44,600 bases of DNA from Uliginosibacterium gangwonense (GTDB taxonomy: Bacteria > Pseudomonadota > Gammaproteobacteria > Burkholderiales > Rhodocyclaceae), in assembly GCA_020723855.1 (NCBI GenBank), contig DYIB01000014.1:1-44600 (forward strand), given 5' to 3'. Below the pieces are notes generated by a model, which had not been told where the DNA came from, made no database searches, and saw only the letters and a program-made list of their open reading frames with translations. The translations under genes and the position numbers were made by a program. Below are positions 1 to 7,933 of the stretch, piece after piece. How positions within the stretch are numbered: the first letter of the stretch is position 1; each line of letters begins with the position of its first letter.

Positions 1-702
1 GAGGCGGGCGTTGGGCAGGTGCTCGGTCACGCCCTTGATGAAGGCGGGCGACATGTCGATGCTGACCGAGCTGACTTGTTCCGGCGTGGCCTGGTGTTCG
101 GTGAGGTGCCGGGCCAGCCGCTCGATGGTTTCGGCGTCCCGGCCCTCGGTCACGAACACCACCTTGCGCGCTTCGGCATCGGCGGCAATCGTCAGGTAGT
201 TGTGGCCGCGCCGGTAGGAGGTCTCGTCGATGGCCAGCGCCGTCGTCTCGGCGAGAATCGGCCTCGGCCACGGCCAGCTCCACGTAGCGGGCGCGAGAAT
301 CGCCCACACCCGGTGCCAGGATTCGCCCACCGTGCGCGCCACTGCCGCGAAGGACATCTCGCGCGCAAGCGCCAGCACCAGGGCCTCGAAGAGCAGCGTG
401 AAACCGGAGAGCTTGCCCGCCCAGTCGGGCTCGACCAGCACCACCCGCCCGTCGGGCAGCCTCACCCGGGGCTGCCGCACTTCGAGATAGCACTCGTGCT
501 GGAAGAAGTTGAGATGCCGGTAACGCTTGACCTGGGTGTCGTGCACCGGGTGCAGCCCGGCAGCTTGCGGATGGGCAAAGCGGCTGCCGGCGGCAAAGTC
601 GATTCGAATCGTCAGGGTCTTCTTGGCGGCATCGAAATCGACCCCTTGGACGAACCAAGGGGAGGTGACGCCGAGGGCGGCTTCAAACAGTCGGTTGTGC
701 AT
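1..702 (-). CDS. ISL3-family transposase, truncated by the window edge
   Basis: The minus frame is open from ATG at 702 to base 1, giving the first 234 residues without a stop. The start reads MHNRLFEAALGVTSPWFVQG, a typical N-terminus of ISL3 transposases. Further in are the DDE-domain signatures AIDETSYRRGHNYLTI (about residues 156-171) and SIDMSPAFIKGVTEHLPNA (about 214-232), which carry the first catalytic Asp of the DDE_Tnp_ISL3 fold. ISL3 enzymes are usually about 400 residues, so roughly the last 40% is missing, including the catalytic Glu. The truncation is only the end of the window; whether the full gene is intact cannot be told. Confidence 0.85.
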   Translation of the reverse strand, partial: MHNRLFEAALGVTSPWFVQGVDFDAAKKTLTIRIDFAAGSRFAHPQAAGLHPVHDTQVKRYRHLNFFQHECYLEVRQPRVRLPDGRVVLVEPDWAGKLSGFTLLFEALVLALAREMSFAAVARTVGESWHRVWAILAPATWSWPWPRPILAETTALAIDETSYRRGHNYLTIAADAEARKVVFVTEGRDAETIERLARHLTEHQATPEQVSSVSIDMSPAFIKGVTEHLPNARL

Positions 703-717
703 GATCGCGTTGTTGTC

Positions 718-758
718 TCCAAGGCTGGATGCAGCATTCTGCCGCATCCAGCCTTGGA
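718..758. repeat. 15-bp perfect inverted repeat upstream of transposase
   Basis: TCCAAGGCTGGATGC at 718-732 and its exact reverse complement at 744-758 flank an 11-base loop. It begins 15 bases upstream of the transposase start codon. It may act as a hairpin controlling transposase expression or as a site for protein binding; no function is established from the sequence. Confidence 0.7.
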
Positions 759-767
759 CCAGCGTAT

Positions 768-848
768 CGGCTTGAACCCGGCGTCAAGGGTTCGCTGCGC
801 CGGGCGGCAAGAAGCGCGCCGCCCGCCCTTGACCCCGCCTTCAAGCCG
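768..848. repeat. Long imperfect hairpin in the IS subterminal region
   Basis: Three nested pairings are visible: CGGCTTGAA 768-776 with 840-848, GTCAAGGG 783-790 with 826-833, and CGGGCGGC 801-808 with 818-825. The left side carries a 10-base bulge at 791-800, and the inner loop is AAGAAGCGC. With the neighbouring hairpin at 718-758 this forms a strongly structured tract between the transposase start and the presumed IS end. Confidence 0.65.
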
Positions 849-976
849 GTTATGCCAGTAGCACCCATTCGGAATTCAAAAGAGGCAAATTTACAGAAAA
901 GGGGTTGCACAATCGATCGGCGGAAAGAACTGCCGGCGTGCAGTAGCAGGGCAAATGCAGAAATACCGCATTCTTG

Positions 977-1006
977 TTGCATCTCCCTCGCCATGTGGCG
1001 TAGAAT
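977..1006 (+). promoter_or_regulatory. Sigma70-type promoter for the DUF3800 leader
   Basis: TTGCAT at 977-982 and TAGAAT at 1001-1006 are separated by 18 bases. Transcription would begin at about 1012, at the 5' end of the structured leader described next. It is the best promoter match in the 703-1142 gene-free stretch. Confidence 0.5.
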
Positions 1007-1010
1007 TTGT

Positions 1011-1138
1011 ACCGAGGCAGGTAAATCCTGAACCCGCCGGGACGCCAACGCAGGTATCCTAAGCGCGCTGCAAGCGCGTCGGCCTCAGGGGCTGCCACCC
1101 TAATGATGGCTCCGGTTCCGGGGCCATTTTCATTTTTG
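1011..1138 (+). ncRNA. Structured leader RNA upstream of DUF3800, ending in a terminator
   Basis: The sequence between the promoter and the DUF3800 gene can fold extensively. GAGGC 1014-1018 pairs with GCCTC 1082-1086 to close a multibranch structure. Inside are CAGG 1018-1021/CCTG 1027-1030, CCC 1033-1035/GGG 1039-1041 and GCGCGCT 1063-1069/AGCGCGT 1073-1079. AGGG 1087-1090/CCCT 1098-1101 follows, then an intrinsic terminator at 1106-1137. Families of structured RNAs named DUF3800 motifs are known from comparative genomics to lie directly upstream of DUF3800 genes; this is a candidate member, but I cannot assign a class or show covariation. It could equally be a free small RNA or an attenuator. 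Confidence 0.5.
1106..1137 (+). terminator. Intrinsic terminator immediately before the DUF3800 start
   Basis: ATGGCTCC 1106-1113 pairs with GGGGCCAT 1120-1127 (one U-G pair, loop GGTTCC), followed by TTTCATTTTT. It ends about 5 bases before ATG 1143 and occupies the place where a ribosome-binding site would normally be, so expression of the gene should depend on read-through or antitermination. Confidence 0.75.
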
Positions 1139-1142
1139 GATC

Positions 1143-1799
1143 ATGGCGGCGCACATCTACCTGGACGAGAGCGGAGATACCGGCTGGCAATTCGACCGTC
1201 CCTATACCAAAGGCGGTTCGAGCCGCTTTCTCGTCATTGCGGCCTGTCTCGTCACGCCCGAAAAAGACCACAAACCGGAGCGCCTCCTGCGTCACATCTA
1301 CCGGCACCGGAACTGGAATCCCGGCAATGAGAAGAAGTGGGTACGCATGTCGCCCGAGGCCCGGTCGGCCTTCGCCAAGGCGGCGGCGAAACTCGCCGGC
1401 AACGATGCCGATATCGGATTTCACGCCATCGTCGCCGACAAGCGCAACGTGCAGGCCCACATCCGCGAGGATGCCAACAAGCTTTACAACTACATGGTCA
1501 AGCTGCTGCTACTGGAGGTCATGGCGCGGCATGACCGGGTGACTCTCGTGCCCGATCCGCGCTCGATCAAGGTGCAGAGCGGCAACAGCCTGCACGACTA
1601 CTTGCAGACCGAGCTGTGGCTTGGCCTGGGTGCCGCCACTCGGCTCGAAACGACGCCCCGCGACAGCCGCCACTGTCTCAACCTCCAGTTCGCCGACATG
1701 CTTGCCGGTGTCATTCAGTCCCATTTCGAGTTTGGCGACAGCCGGCACTGGGACCACTTGCGCGAGCACGTCCGGATTAAGCGGCTTTTCTGCGGCTGA
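1143..1799 (+). CDS. DUF3800 domain-containing protein
   Basis: A 218-residue protein opening with MAAHIYLDESGDTGW; the YLDESGD motif and the C-terminal NLQFADMLAGVIQSHFE segment (about residues 178-194) are the two hallmarks of DUF3800. The family is probably RNase-H-like judging from these conserved acidic residues, but its biochemical role is not established; members are common in genomic islands and near defence genes. There is no good Shine-Dalgarno sequence: the bases before the start are the U-tract of an intrinsic terminator. Length is normal for the family. It lies between an ISL3 element and a tRNA-fragment attachment site, so it is most likely island cargo. Confidence 0.85.
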   Translation: MAAHIYLDESGDTGWQFDRPYTKGGSSRFLVIAACLVTPEKDHKPERLLRHIYRHRNWNPGNEKKWVRMSPEARSAFAKAAAKLAGNDADIGFHAIVADKRNVQAHIREDANKLYNYMVKLLLLEVMARHDRVTLVPDPRSIKVQSGNSLHDYLQTELWLGLGAATRLETTPRDSRHCLNLQFADMLAGVIQSHFEFGDSRHWDHLREHVRIKRLFCG

Positions 1800-1877
1800 C
1801 AAGGCTATTTCGTCGACGACCGCCTAGAAGGCAGGTGTCACCGCTCCGACACTTTTCCGACACTGACGCGGTGAAAT

Positions 1878-1893
1878 CCCGGTATAATCCGGG
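1878..1893. other. Palindrome around a TATAAT box near the island end
   Basis: CCCGG-TATAAT-CCGGG forms a 5-bp-arm inverted repeat. Just upstream, CCGACACT occurs twice in close succession (1847-1865), and a related GTGTCGGGAACAC lies near 1935-1947. Such short repeats beside an attachment core may be recombinase or excisionase arm sites; no suitable -35 box is evident. This is inference only. Confidence 0.3.
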
Positions 1894-1957
1894 AGGTGTG
1901 AAGGTCGCAAGTGACTGACTTTTCAGCGTTGCCAGTGTCGGGAACACGCGCCGGAAA

Positions 1958-2005
1958 GCCTTCACACGGCAGGGGTCACAGGTTCGAACCCTGTGCCGCC
2001 CACCA
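1958..2005 (+). tRNA. 3' fragment of tRNA-Val(CAC), probable att scar
   Basis: The 48 bases match the 3' part of a tRNA: a partial anticodon stem GCC/GGC closing the 7-base loop TTCACAC (anticodon CAC at 1963-1965), a variable loop, a perfect T-arm ACAGG-TTCGAAC-CCTGT, the acceptor strand GCCGCCC, discriminator A and encoded CCA. The D-arm and 5' acceptor strand (expected GGGCGGC) are absent upstream, and only three bases of the 5' anticodon stem remain. It is therefore not a working tRNA. It is what is left at one end when an element integrates into the 3' half of a tRNA gene, placing the element on the left and chromosome on the right. Confidence 0.8.
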
Positions 2006-2015
2006 CCGGATCTCG

Positions 2016-2043
2016 AAGCCTGCGCCCGCGCAGGCTTTCTTGT
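2016..2043 (+). terminator. Intrinsic terminator of the former tRNA-Val gene
   Basis: AAGCCTGCGC at 2016-2025 is perfectly complementary to GCGCAGGCTT at 2028-2037, followed by TCTTGTTTG. It lies 10 bases after the tRNA CCA end, where a tRNA transcript would stop. Confidence 0.7.
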
Positions 2044-2060
2044 TTGTTTGGCTACGGCCT

Positions 2061-2079
2061 TAACCTGCTCCGCAGGTTA
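2061..2079. repeat. Perfect 8-bp stem, 3-base loop hairpin
   Basis: TAACCTGC-TCC-GCAGGTTA. There is no U-tract, so it is not an obvious terminator. It lies in the 1800-2174 gene-free stretch between the tRNA remnant and gltX. Confidence 0.55.
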
Positions 2080-2118
2080 GCCTGCGCCGCAAGAAACGGC
2101 TGGCGCCGTGTCTTGTGT

Positions 2119-2148
2119 GCCCGGCCCTGCGGGTTGCCGGGCTAAAAT
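2119..2148 (+). promoter_or_regulatory. Hairpin and candidate -10 box ahead of gltX
   Basis: GCCCGGC 2119-2125 pairs with GCCGGGC 2136-2142 and is followed directly by TAAAAT (2143-2148), a plausible -10 element 26 bases before the gltX start. A matching -35 at proper spacing is not clear, so this is a weak promoter call. Confidence 0.3.
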
Positions 2149-2174
2149 GAAATTTTGTCATTATCCCCTCGCCC

Positions 2175-3572
2175 ATGAACGGCAACAAGATCCGCACCCG
2201 TTTCGCCCCCAGCCCGACCGGCTATCTGCATATCGGCGGCGCCCGCACTGCGCTGTTCTCCTGGGCCTTCGCGCGCAAGCACGGCGGCAAGTTCATCCTG
2301 CGCATCGAGGACACGGACCTGGAGCGCTCCACCAAGGCCTCGGTGCAGGCGATCCTCGACGCCATGCACTGGCTGGGCCTGGACTACGACGAAGGACCCT
2401 ACTTCCAGATGCAGCGTCTGGCGCGTTATCGGGAGATGGCCGAGAAGCTGCTCGCCGAGGGCAAGGCCTACTGGTGCTATGCCAGCAGGGAAGAACTGGA
2501 CGCCCTGCGCGAGGCCCAGCGCGCACGCGGCGAAAAGCCGCGCTACGACGGCCGCTGGCGCCCCGAGAATGCCCGGGGCAAGACGCCCCCGGCGGGGGTG
2601 AAGCCGGTGCTGCGCTTCCGTAATCCCGAGGAAGGCTCGGTGGTGTGGAACGATCTGGTCAAGGGCCCGATCGAGTTCGCCAACAGCGAGCTGGACGACC
2701 TGGTGCTGCTGCGCGCCGACGGCGTGCCCACCTACAACTTCGGTGTCGTGGTCGATGATGTCGACATGGAGATGACCCATGTCATCCGCGGTGACGACCA
2801 CGTGAACAACACGCCGCGCCAGATCAACATCTATCGCGCCCTGGGCGCCGAGGTGCCCCTGTTCGCCCATGTGCCCATGATCCTGGGGGCCGACGGCGAG
2901 CGCCTGTCCAAGCGCCATGGCGCGGTGTCGGTGATGCAATACGAGCAGGACGGCTACCTGCCCCAGGGCCTGCTCAACTATCTGGCGCGCCTGGGCTGGT
3001 CCCACGGCAACGACGAGGTATTCTCGCTGGAGCAGTTCGTCGAATGGTTCGACCTGGAGCACATCAGCCGTTCGCCCGCCCAGTTCAACCCTGAGAAGCT
3101 GCTATGGCTCAACCAGCAGCATCTGAAGGCCGGCTCCGACGGCGAACTGGCGGTGCTGGTGGAGAAGCGGCTGGTGGCCGCGGGCATCGACATTCTTGCA
3201 GGACCGCCGCTGCCCCTGGTAGTGGGCCTCTACAAGGAGCGGGTGGCCACCCTCAATGAACTGGCCGATGCCATGCATCCCTTCTACGCGGTGCCCAAGC
3301 CGGCGGCCGAACTGGTGGCCCAGCACCTGACCGAGGCCGCACGGGAGGCGCTGCGCGAGCTGCGCGAGCGGCTGGCGGCAACGGAGTGGAACCGCGCCGC
3401 CCTGAGCCAGACACTCAAGGACGTGGTGGCGGCACGCGGCATGAAGCTGCCGCAGGTGGCGATCCCGCTGCGCGTGGTGTTGCTTGGGCAGACCCAGACG
3501 CCGTCCATCGACGCGCTGCTGGAAGTGTTCGGCCGCGACGCGGTGCTGCAGCGGCTCGAACCGTATATCTAA
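2175..3572 (+). CDS. gltX: Glutamate--tRNA ligase
   Basis: A 465-residue class I aminoacyl-tRNA synthetase that charges tRNA-Glu with glutamate in the cytosol. The N-terminus has the [18 protein letters not shown] signature, with HIGG at about residues 19-22 as the HIGH motif, and ERLSKRHG at about 241-248 is the KMSKS-equivalent loop. The region after about 330 is the anticodon-binding helical domain. Length is normal. The start at 2175 gives the canonical N-terminus; an upstream ATG at 2108 lies in another frame. It is a single gene on + facing a minus-strand gene, with a shared terminator-like hairpin between them. It begins just right of the tRNA-fragment junction and so is the first core chromosomal gene. 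Confidence 0.97.
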   Translation: MNGNKIRTRFAPSPTGYLHIGGARTALFSWAFARKHGGKFILRIEDTDLERSTKASVQAILDAMHWLGLDYDEGPYFQMQRLARYREMAEKLLAEGKAYWCYASREELDALREAQRARGEKPRYDGRWRPENARGKTPPAGVKPVLRFRNPEEGSVVWNDLVKGPIEFANSELDDLVLLRADGVPTYNFGVVVDDVDMEMTHVIRGDDHVNNTPRQINIYRALGAEVPLFAHVPMILGADGERLSKRHGAVSVMQYEQDGYLPQGLLNYLARLGWSHGNDEVFSLEQFVEWFDLEHISRSPAQFNPEKLLWLNQQHLKAGSDGELAVLVEKRLVAAGIDILAGPPLPLVVGLYKERVATLNELADAMHPFYAVPKPAAELVAQHLTEAAREALRELRERLAATEWNRAALSQTLKDVVAARGMKLPQVAIPLRVVLLGQTQTPSIDALLEVFGRDAVLQRLEPYI

Positions 3573-3605
3573 AAAAACGGTGCCCGCCGCGCCGGCGAGG
3601 CGGGC
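3571..3605 (-). terminator. Hairpin terminator between convergent genes
   Basis: GCCCGCC 3582-3588 pairs with GGCGGGC 3599-3605. Read on the minus strand the stem is followed by ACCG and then seven T, matching an imperfect intrinsic terminator for the glycine-zipper gene. The A7 tract overlaps the gltX stop codon. Confidence 0.45.
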
Positions 3606-3626
3606 GGGCGGTTCCCGGCGCGGCGC

Positions 3627-4304
3627 TCAGCCGCGCGCCAGGATCATGCCGTTCTGTACCCGCACCCGGTCGCCGGTGCGCCAGGAGGGCGCAGTGTCCT
3701 GCTCGAAGACGCGCGAGGTGCCGTCATCGAAGCGCACCACCACTTCGTAGCGCATGGTCTTGCGCATGGTACGTTCGATCTGATGGCCCGCCATGGCGCC
3801 GCCCACCACGCCGGCCACGGTGGCGAGCTTCCTACCGTCGCCCTTGCCCACCTGGTTGCCCAGCAGGCCGCCGAGTACGCCTCCGGCGACTGCGCCCATG
3901 CCTGTGCCTTCGTCCTTCTGTGCCACTTCACGCACCGATTCGATCACGCCGCAGTCCTTGCACACCGCCGGCTCGGCGGGTTTCGGGCCATAGGTCACGG
4001 GCGGCGCCGGGCGCTCGGCGGGCGGCTCGGTCCGCGCCACCTTGACAGGGGTGTGCCTGGGTGCCGCTTTCGGCGCCTCGGCCTTCTGCACGGGCTTGGC
4101 TGCCTCGGTCTTGTCGCCGGATTGCACCAGCGGTGCCGTTGCCGGCGCCGAGGCGCTTGCTTCCGGGAGCGTATCGTTGGTCTTGCTGCCGGCGGGCGGA
4201 ATGACGCCAAAAATGGCGGCTATGCCGCTCAGGCTGAAGAGAATGACGGCAATCGCCGCCACCCACAGTACCGGGTGCAGCTTGCGTGTGCCTTGAGTTT
4301 CCAT
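3627..4304 (-). CDS. Glycine-zipper 2TM envelope protein
   Basis: A 225-residue protein. Residues about 9-32 form one membrane segment (VLWVAAIAVILFSLSGIAAI); residues about 38-110 are a Pro/Ala/Lys-rich linker typical of periplasmic spacers; then a glycine-zipper block, MGAVAGGVLGGLLGNQVGKG, continues through VAGVVGGAMAGH. The C-terminus (YEVVVRFDDGTSRVFEQD) matches the end of 17-kDa surface-antigen/glycine-zipper 2TM proteins. The start at 4304 is chosen because AAGGAGG lies 5 bases upstream; the frame is open further but without membrane-protein character. The exact role is unknown; related proteins affect outer-membrane integrity. Confidence 0.8.
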   Translation of the reverse strand: METQGTRKLHPVLWVAAIAVILFSLSGIAAIFGVIPPAGSKTNDTLPEASASAPATAPLVQSGDKTEAAKPVQKAEAPKAAPRHTPVKVARTEPPAERPAPPVTYGPKPAEPAVCKDCGVIESVREVAQKDEGTGMGAVAGGVLGGLLGNQVGKGDGRKLATVAGVVGGAMAGHQIERTMRKTMRYEVVVRFDDGTSRVFEQDTAPSWRTGDRVRVQNGMILARG

Positions 4305-4452
4305 GTGTCCTCCTTGCGCGGTAGCGTTTTGGTTGCTGCCAACAATAACGCCTGCGGCAGGGAGCTGATGACCAGGGAAACAAACTGTTACAAAGCGCGG
4401 CGGGTTTTTACAAATGTATGCTGCGACTGTCGCCGGTGGGCGACGAAAGGCG

Positions 4453-6393
4453 TCACTCCTCGTCGGCCATGCCCCAGCCGGCCAAGGCATAGGGCAGCCC
4501 GGGGCGGCGCTGGGCGCGCAGGATGAAGCGTCCCGGATCCAGGGCGTCGGCCAGTTCGGCTTCGATGGGCCAGGGCTCGGCCGACAGCCGGCTGGCGAGC
4601 AGTTCCGCCGCCAGGGCCGACCAGATGATGCCGCGGGCGCCGTAGCCGGCAGCGGTGAACAGTCCCGTCCAGCGCGGCAGTTCGCGCAATGTCCTGGCCG
4701 GCGGCGCATCGGCGCACGTGAGCGGCCCGATCAGGGGCAGCTTGTCGGGCGATACCGGGCGAAAGCCCACGCGGCCGTCCAGCACTGCTGCGGCGAGCCC
4801 GGCGCCGTAGCCCGGCAGCATGCGCTCCAGGCGCTGCAGGTTGCCTTCCTGGTCGGACAGCCGAAGGGCAGGCTCTTCCGAGGCGTGGAAGCTGGCGCCG
4901 ACGCAGCGGACGCCATTCACTGCCGGGGTGATATAGCCTTCCCGGCAGACGACGATGTCCAGGAGCGGGGTCGCCGCTTCGGGCAGATAAGTGACTTGGC
5001 CGCGAAAGCAGCGCAGGGGCAGATGGGCCGCTTGGGCCAGGCGTTTCACCCCCAGCCCGTTGGCGAGGATCACCACCGGCGCTTCGGCAATCGCTGTGCC
5101 GGCGTCGTCGCGCAGCAGCCAGCCCGCTTCGGTGCCTTCAAGGCCGGCAATGGATACGCCAAAGCGAGTGCGCACGGGGTGCTTGGCCAGATTGGCGGCG
5201 CACAGGGCGGGCGGACTGGCCCAGGCGCCAGCGGGAAACCACCAGCCGCCGCCCGCCACCTCGCGACCGACGAGGCGCGCGGCTTCGGCGGCGTCTACCC
5301 AGCGCACGAACTCGGCGGGGAAGCCGCGCCGTTCCACGATTCTGCGTTGATTCTCCAGGTGCACTTGGTCACGCGCCAACTGCAGGACGCCGCAGGCCTG
5401 CCAGGGTACGTGCAGCCCTTGTTCCGCCAGCGCGCGCAGATGGCGCAGCGCGTAAAGAAAGCCGGCGCGGGCCAGGCGCGACAGACGGTTGTCGTCCAGG
5501 CTCAGGACGGGAAGCAGGGCACCCGTGAGGTTGCCCGACGTCTCCCGCCCCGGGCCGGGCTGGCGGTCGATGACGGTGACATCCCAGCCGCGTGCGGCGA
5601 GCCGTTCGGCGCAGGCGCTGCCGGCCAGCCCCGCGCCCAGCACGACGGCCCTGCGCGCCACGTCCTGGTCGTCCGCGGCGCTTGCCGATGTCATCCGGGC
5701 GTACAGCATTTCGCGCTTGCCGCCGAAGCCGGGCCGCTTGTGCACGGCAAAGCCGGCGGCAGCGAGGGCCTGGCGCACGCCGCCGGCCACGCTCCAGGTG
5801 GCGGCGCTGGCATCCGCCGCCGCCAGGCGGCCGAGCGCCGCCATGAGTTCCGCCGACCACAGCTCGGGGTTCCGGGCTGGCGCGAAGCCGTCCAGGTAGA
5901 AGGCGTCGAAGCGGCCGGCGATCTGCGGCAGAGCGAGGCGTGCATCGTCGAAAGCCAGGGTGAGGGTGACGCGCCCGTCGTCGAAATGCAGGCGATGGAA
6001 GCCGGGCACTAGCACCGGCCATTGGCCTCGCAGCTCCTGCGCCAGCTCGGCCAGCTCGCCGTAGCGCTCGTGAAGCACGGCGAGATCGGCAGGGCCGAAG
6101 GGATGCTTTTCCACCGAGAAGAAATGCAGGCGCTGCGGGCGCTGGGGATCGGCGCGCCAGGCGGCCCAGGTGGCAAGGAAGTTGAGGCCCGTGCCGAAGC
6201 CGGTCTCGAGTATGGAGAAGAGCGGGCGCCCGCGCCAGCGCGCCGGCAAATCGTTGCCGCCGAGGAAGACGTGGCGCGCCTGGCCGAGCCCGCCGTCGGC
6301 GGAATGATAGACGTCGCCGTAGGCTTCCGAGTAAGGCACCCCCTGCGCGGTGAAGGCGAGGCGGGCAGGCTCCAGGGGCGCGCGCTCGGTCAC
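4453..6393 (-). CDS. mnmC: tRNA mnm5s2U biosynthesis bifunctional protein MnmC
   Basis: A 646-residue bifunctional enzyme that completes the 5-methylaminomethyl group on wobble U34 of tRNA-Lys, tRNA-Glu and tRNA-Gln. The N-terminal half is the SAM methyltransferase ([13 protein letters not shown] at about 60-72, [17 protein letters not shown] at about 173-189). The C-terminal half is the FAD-dependent demodification oxidase beginning at [20 protein letters not shown] (about 251-270). GTG 6393 is taken as start because it gives the family N-terminus and lies 8 bases after the lysS stop, with GGAGAG inside the lysS end as ribosome-binding site. The longer frame to 6570 merely overlaps lysS. It is cotranscribed with lysS, whose tRNA it modifies. 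Confidence 0.93.
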   Translation of the reverse strand: MTERAPLEPARLAFTAQGVPYSEAYGDVYHSADGGLGQARHVFLGGNDLPARWRGRPLFSILETGFGTGLNFLATWAAWRADPQRPQRLHFFSVEKHPFGPADLAVLHERYGELAELAQELRGQWPVLVPGFHRLHFDDGRVTLTLAFDDARLALPQIAGRFDAFYLDGFAPARNPELWSAELMAALGRLAAADASAATWSVAGGVRQALAAAGFAVHKRPGFGGKREMLYARMTSASAADDQDVARRAVVLGAGLAGSACAERLAARGWDVTVIDRQPGPGRETSGNLTGALLPVLSLDDNRLSRLARAGFLYALRHLRALAEQGLHVPWQACGVLQLARDQVHLENQRRIVERRGFPAEFVRWVDAAEAARLVGREVAGGGWWFPAGAWASPPALCAANLAKHPVRTRFGVSIAGLEGTEAGWLLRDDAGTAIAEAPVVILANGLGVKRLAQAAHLPLRCFRGQVTYLPEAATPLLDIVVCREGYITPAVNGVRCVGASFHASEEPALRLSDQEGNLQRLERMLPGYGAGLAAAVLDGRVGFRPVSPDKLPLIGPLTCADAPPARTLRELPRWTGLFTAAGYGARGIIWSALAAELLASRLSAEPWPIEAELADALDPGRFILRAQRRPGLPYALAGWGMADEE

Positions 6394-6400
6394 GGCCCGG

Positions 6401-7909
6401 TCAGCTCTCCTTGCGCAGTTGCGGGAACAGGATGACGTCGCGGATGGACGGGCTGTCGGTGAGCAGCATGACCAGGCGATCGATGCCGATGCCGCAGCCG
6501 GCGGTGGGCGGCAGGCCGTACTCCAGGGCGCGGATGTAGTCGGCGTCGTAGTACATGGCTTCCTCGTCACCCGCTTCCTTGGCCTTGACCTGTTCCAGGA
6601 AGCGCTGGGCCTGGTCTTCCGGGTCGTTCAGCTCGGAGAAGCCGTTGGCGATCTCGCGCCCGACGATGTACAGCTCGAAGCGCTCGGTGATGTCCGGGTT
6701 CTTGTCGCTGCGCCGCGCCAACGGGCTGGTCTCCGCCGGCCAGTCGATGATGAAGGTGGGATCGAACAGCTCCTGCTCGGTGGTCTCCTCGAACAGGGTG
6801 AGCTGCAGCGTGCCAAGCCCGGCGTGCGGGCGCGGCTCGATCTTGAAATCCTTGAGCTTGTTGCGCAGCCAGGCTTCGTCGTTGAGCTGGGCCAGGCTCC
6901 AGCCGGGATGGTACTTGTGGATGGCTTCCACGATGGTCATGCGCGCGAAGGGCTTGGAGAAATCCAGGGTGCGCCCCTGGTACTCGAACTGCAGCATGCC
7001 CAGCGCCTCGTGGGCGGCGTGGCGCAGCAGGCCTTCGGTGAAGTTCATGAGCAGCCGGTAGTCCGAGTAGGCCTCGTAGAACTCCATCATGGTGAATTCG
7101 GGGTTGTGGCGGGTCGAGATGCCTTCGTTGCGGAAGTTGCGGTTGATCTCGAACACCTTCTCGAAGCCGCCCACCACCAGGCGCTTGAGGTAGAGCTCGG
7201 GTGCGATGCGCAGGTACAGCTCCATGTCCAGGGCGTTGTGGTGGGTCTTGAAGGGACGCGCCGCAGCGCCGCCGGGAATGGGATGCATCATGGGCGTTTC
7301 GACTTCCAGGAAGCCGTGCTCCACCATGTAGGCACGGATCGACTGCACCAGGCGCGAGCGGACGACGAAGACGAAGCGCGAGCGCTCGTTGGTGATGAGG
7401 TCGAGGTAACGCTGCCGGTACTTCTGCTCCGTGTCGGTGAGGCCGCGGAACTTCTCCGGCAGGGGGCGCAGTGCCTTGGTGAGCAGGCGTAGTTCGCGTG
7501 CTGACACCGTCAGCTCGCCGGTCTTGGTCTTGAACAGGGTGCCGCGCACGCCGACGATATCGCCGATGTCCCAGTGCTTGAAGGCGGCATGCACCGCCTC
7601 GCCTGTGACGTCGTTGCTGACGTAGATCTGGATGCGGCCGGAGAGATCCTGGATGGTGGCGAAGCTCGCCTTGCCCATGACGCGCTTGAGCATGATGCGC
7701 CCGGCCACGGCGACCTCCACCGGCAGCTGTTCCAGTTCCTCCCGCGACTTCTCGCCGTAGGCCTCGTCCAGCTTGGCGGCAACGGTGTTGCGGAAGAAAT
7801 CGTTGGGGAAGGCGATGCCTTCCTGGCGCAGCCTGGCGAGCTTCTCGCGCCGCTCGGCGATGATCTGGTTCTCGTCCTGGACAGAGGGGGGGGGGGTTGC
7901 TTCGGACAT
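6401..7909 (-). CDS. lysS: Lysine--tRNA ligase, class II
   Basis: A 502-residue cytosolic enzyme that charges tRNA-Lys. An OB-fold anticodon-binding domain (about 60-160) precedes the class II core: motif 2 around [20 protein letters not shown] (about 265-284) and motif 3 [13 protein letters not shown] (about 475-487). Codons 5-8 (Thr-Pro-Pro-Pro) are encoded by an uninterrupted run of 11 C. The start has no visible Shine-Dalgarno sequence. Its usual partner prfB lies upstream, but here a toxin-antitoxin pair is inserted between them, leaving 24 bases between the toxin stop and this start, so lysS is probably expressed as part of the same transcript. Confidence 0.97.
   Translation of the reverse strand: MSEATPPPSVQDENQIIAERREKLARLRQEGIAFPNDFFRNTVAAKLDEAYGEKSREELEQLPVEVAVAGRIMLKRVMGKASFATIQDLSGRIQIYVSNDVTGEAVHAAFKHWDIGDIVGVRGTLFKTKTGELTVSARELRLLTKALRPLPEKFRGLTDTEQKYRQRYLDLITNERSRFVFVVRSRLVQSIRAYMVEHGFLEVETPMMHPIPGGAAARPFKTHHNALDMELYLRIAPELYLKRLVVGGFEKVFEINRNFRNEGISTRHNPEFTMMEFYEAYSDYRLLMNFTEGLLRHAAHEALGMLQFEYQGRTLDFSKPFARMTIVEAIHKYHPGWSLAQLNDEAWLRNKLKDFKIEPRPHAGLGTLQLTLFEETTEQELFDPTFIIDWPAETSPLARRSDKNPDITERFELYIVGREIANGFSELNDPEDQAQRFLEQVKAKEAGDEEAMYYDADYIRALEYGLPPTAGCGIGIDRLVMLLTDSPSIRDVILFPQLRKES
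7882..7892. repeat. Homopolymer run of 11 G (11 C in lysS)
   Basis: An uninterrupted G11 tract on + falls in codons 5-8 of lysS. Runs of this length are prone to slippage in replication and to read errors. Confidence 0.85.
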
Positions 7910-7933
7910 GATCGATGGATAAGAGGGAAGGAG

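Larger units (their letters stand above)
1..892 (-). mobile_element. ISL3-family insertion sequence, right part only
   Basis: The left end lies outside the window. What is visible is most of an ISL3-type transposase on the minus strand, about 160 bases of hairpin-rich DNA upstream of its start, and a candidate terminal repeat at about 864-892. Read on the minus strand that end begins GCCTCTTTTGAATTCC, which resembles the GGCTCTT-type ends of ISL3 elements. The partner repeat cannot be seen, so this boundary is inferred. The element lies in the same segment as the DUF3800 gene and the tRNA-fragment junction, which fits a genomic island. Confidence 0.5.

Noticed and set aside
19-861. 280-residue + frame over the first 860 bases
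   Set aside because: It is the complement of the ISL3 transposase frame and shows no family character; the minus frame has clear DDE motifs.
1777-1965. 62-residue minus frame at the island end
   Set aside because: It overlaps the DUF3800 stop and the attachment region, has no family match that I recognise and lacks a ribosome-binding site.
1958-2005. Functional tRNA gene
   Set aside because: The D-arm, the 5' acceptor strand and most of the 5' anticodon stem are missing, so it cannot fold into a tRNA.
4305-4709. Upstream extension of the glycine-zipper gene
   Set aside because: The extension overlaps mnmC, lacks membrane-protein features and is bypassed by a perfect ribosome-binding site before 4304.
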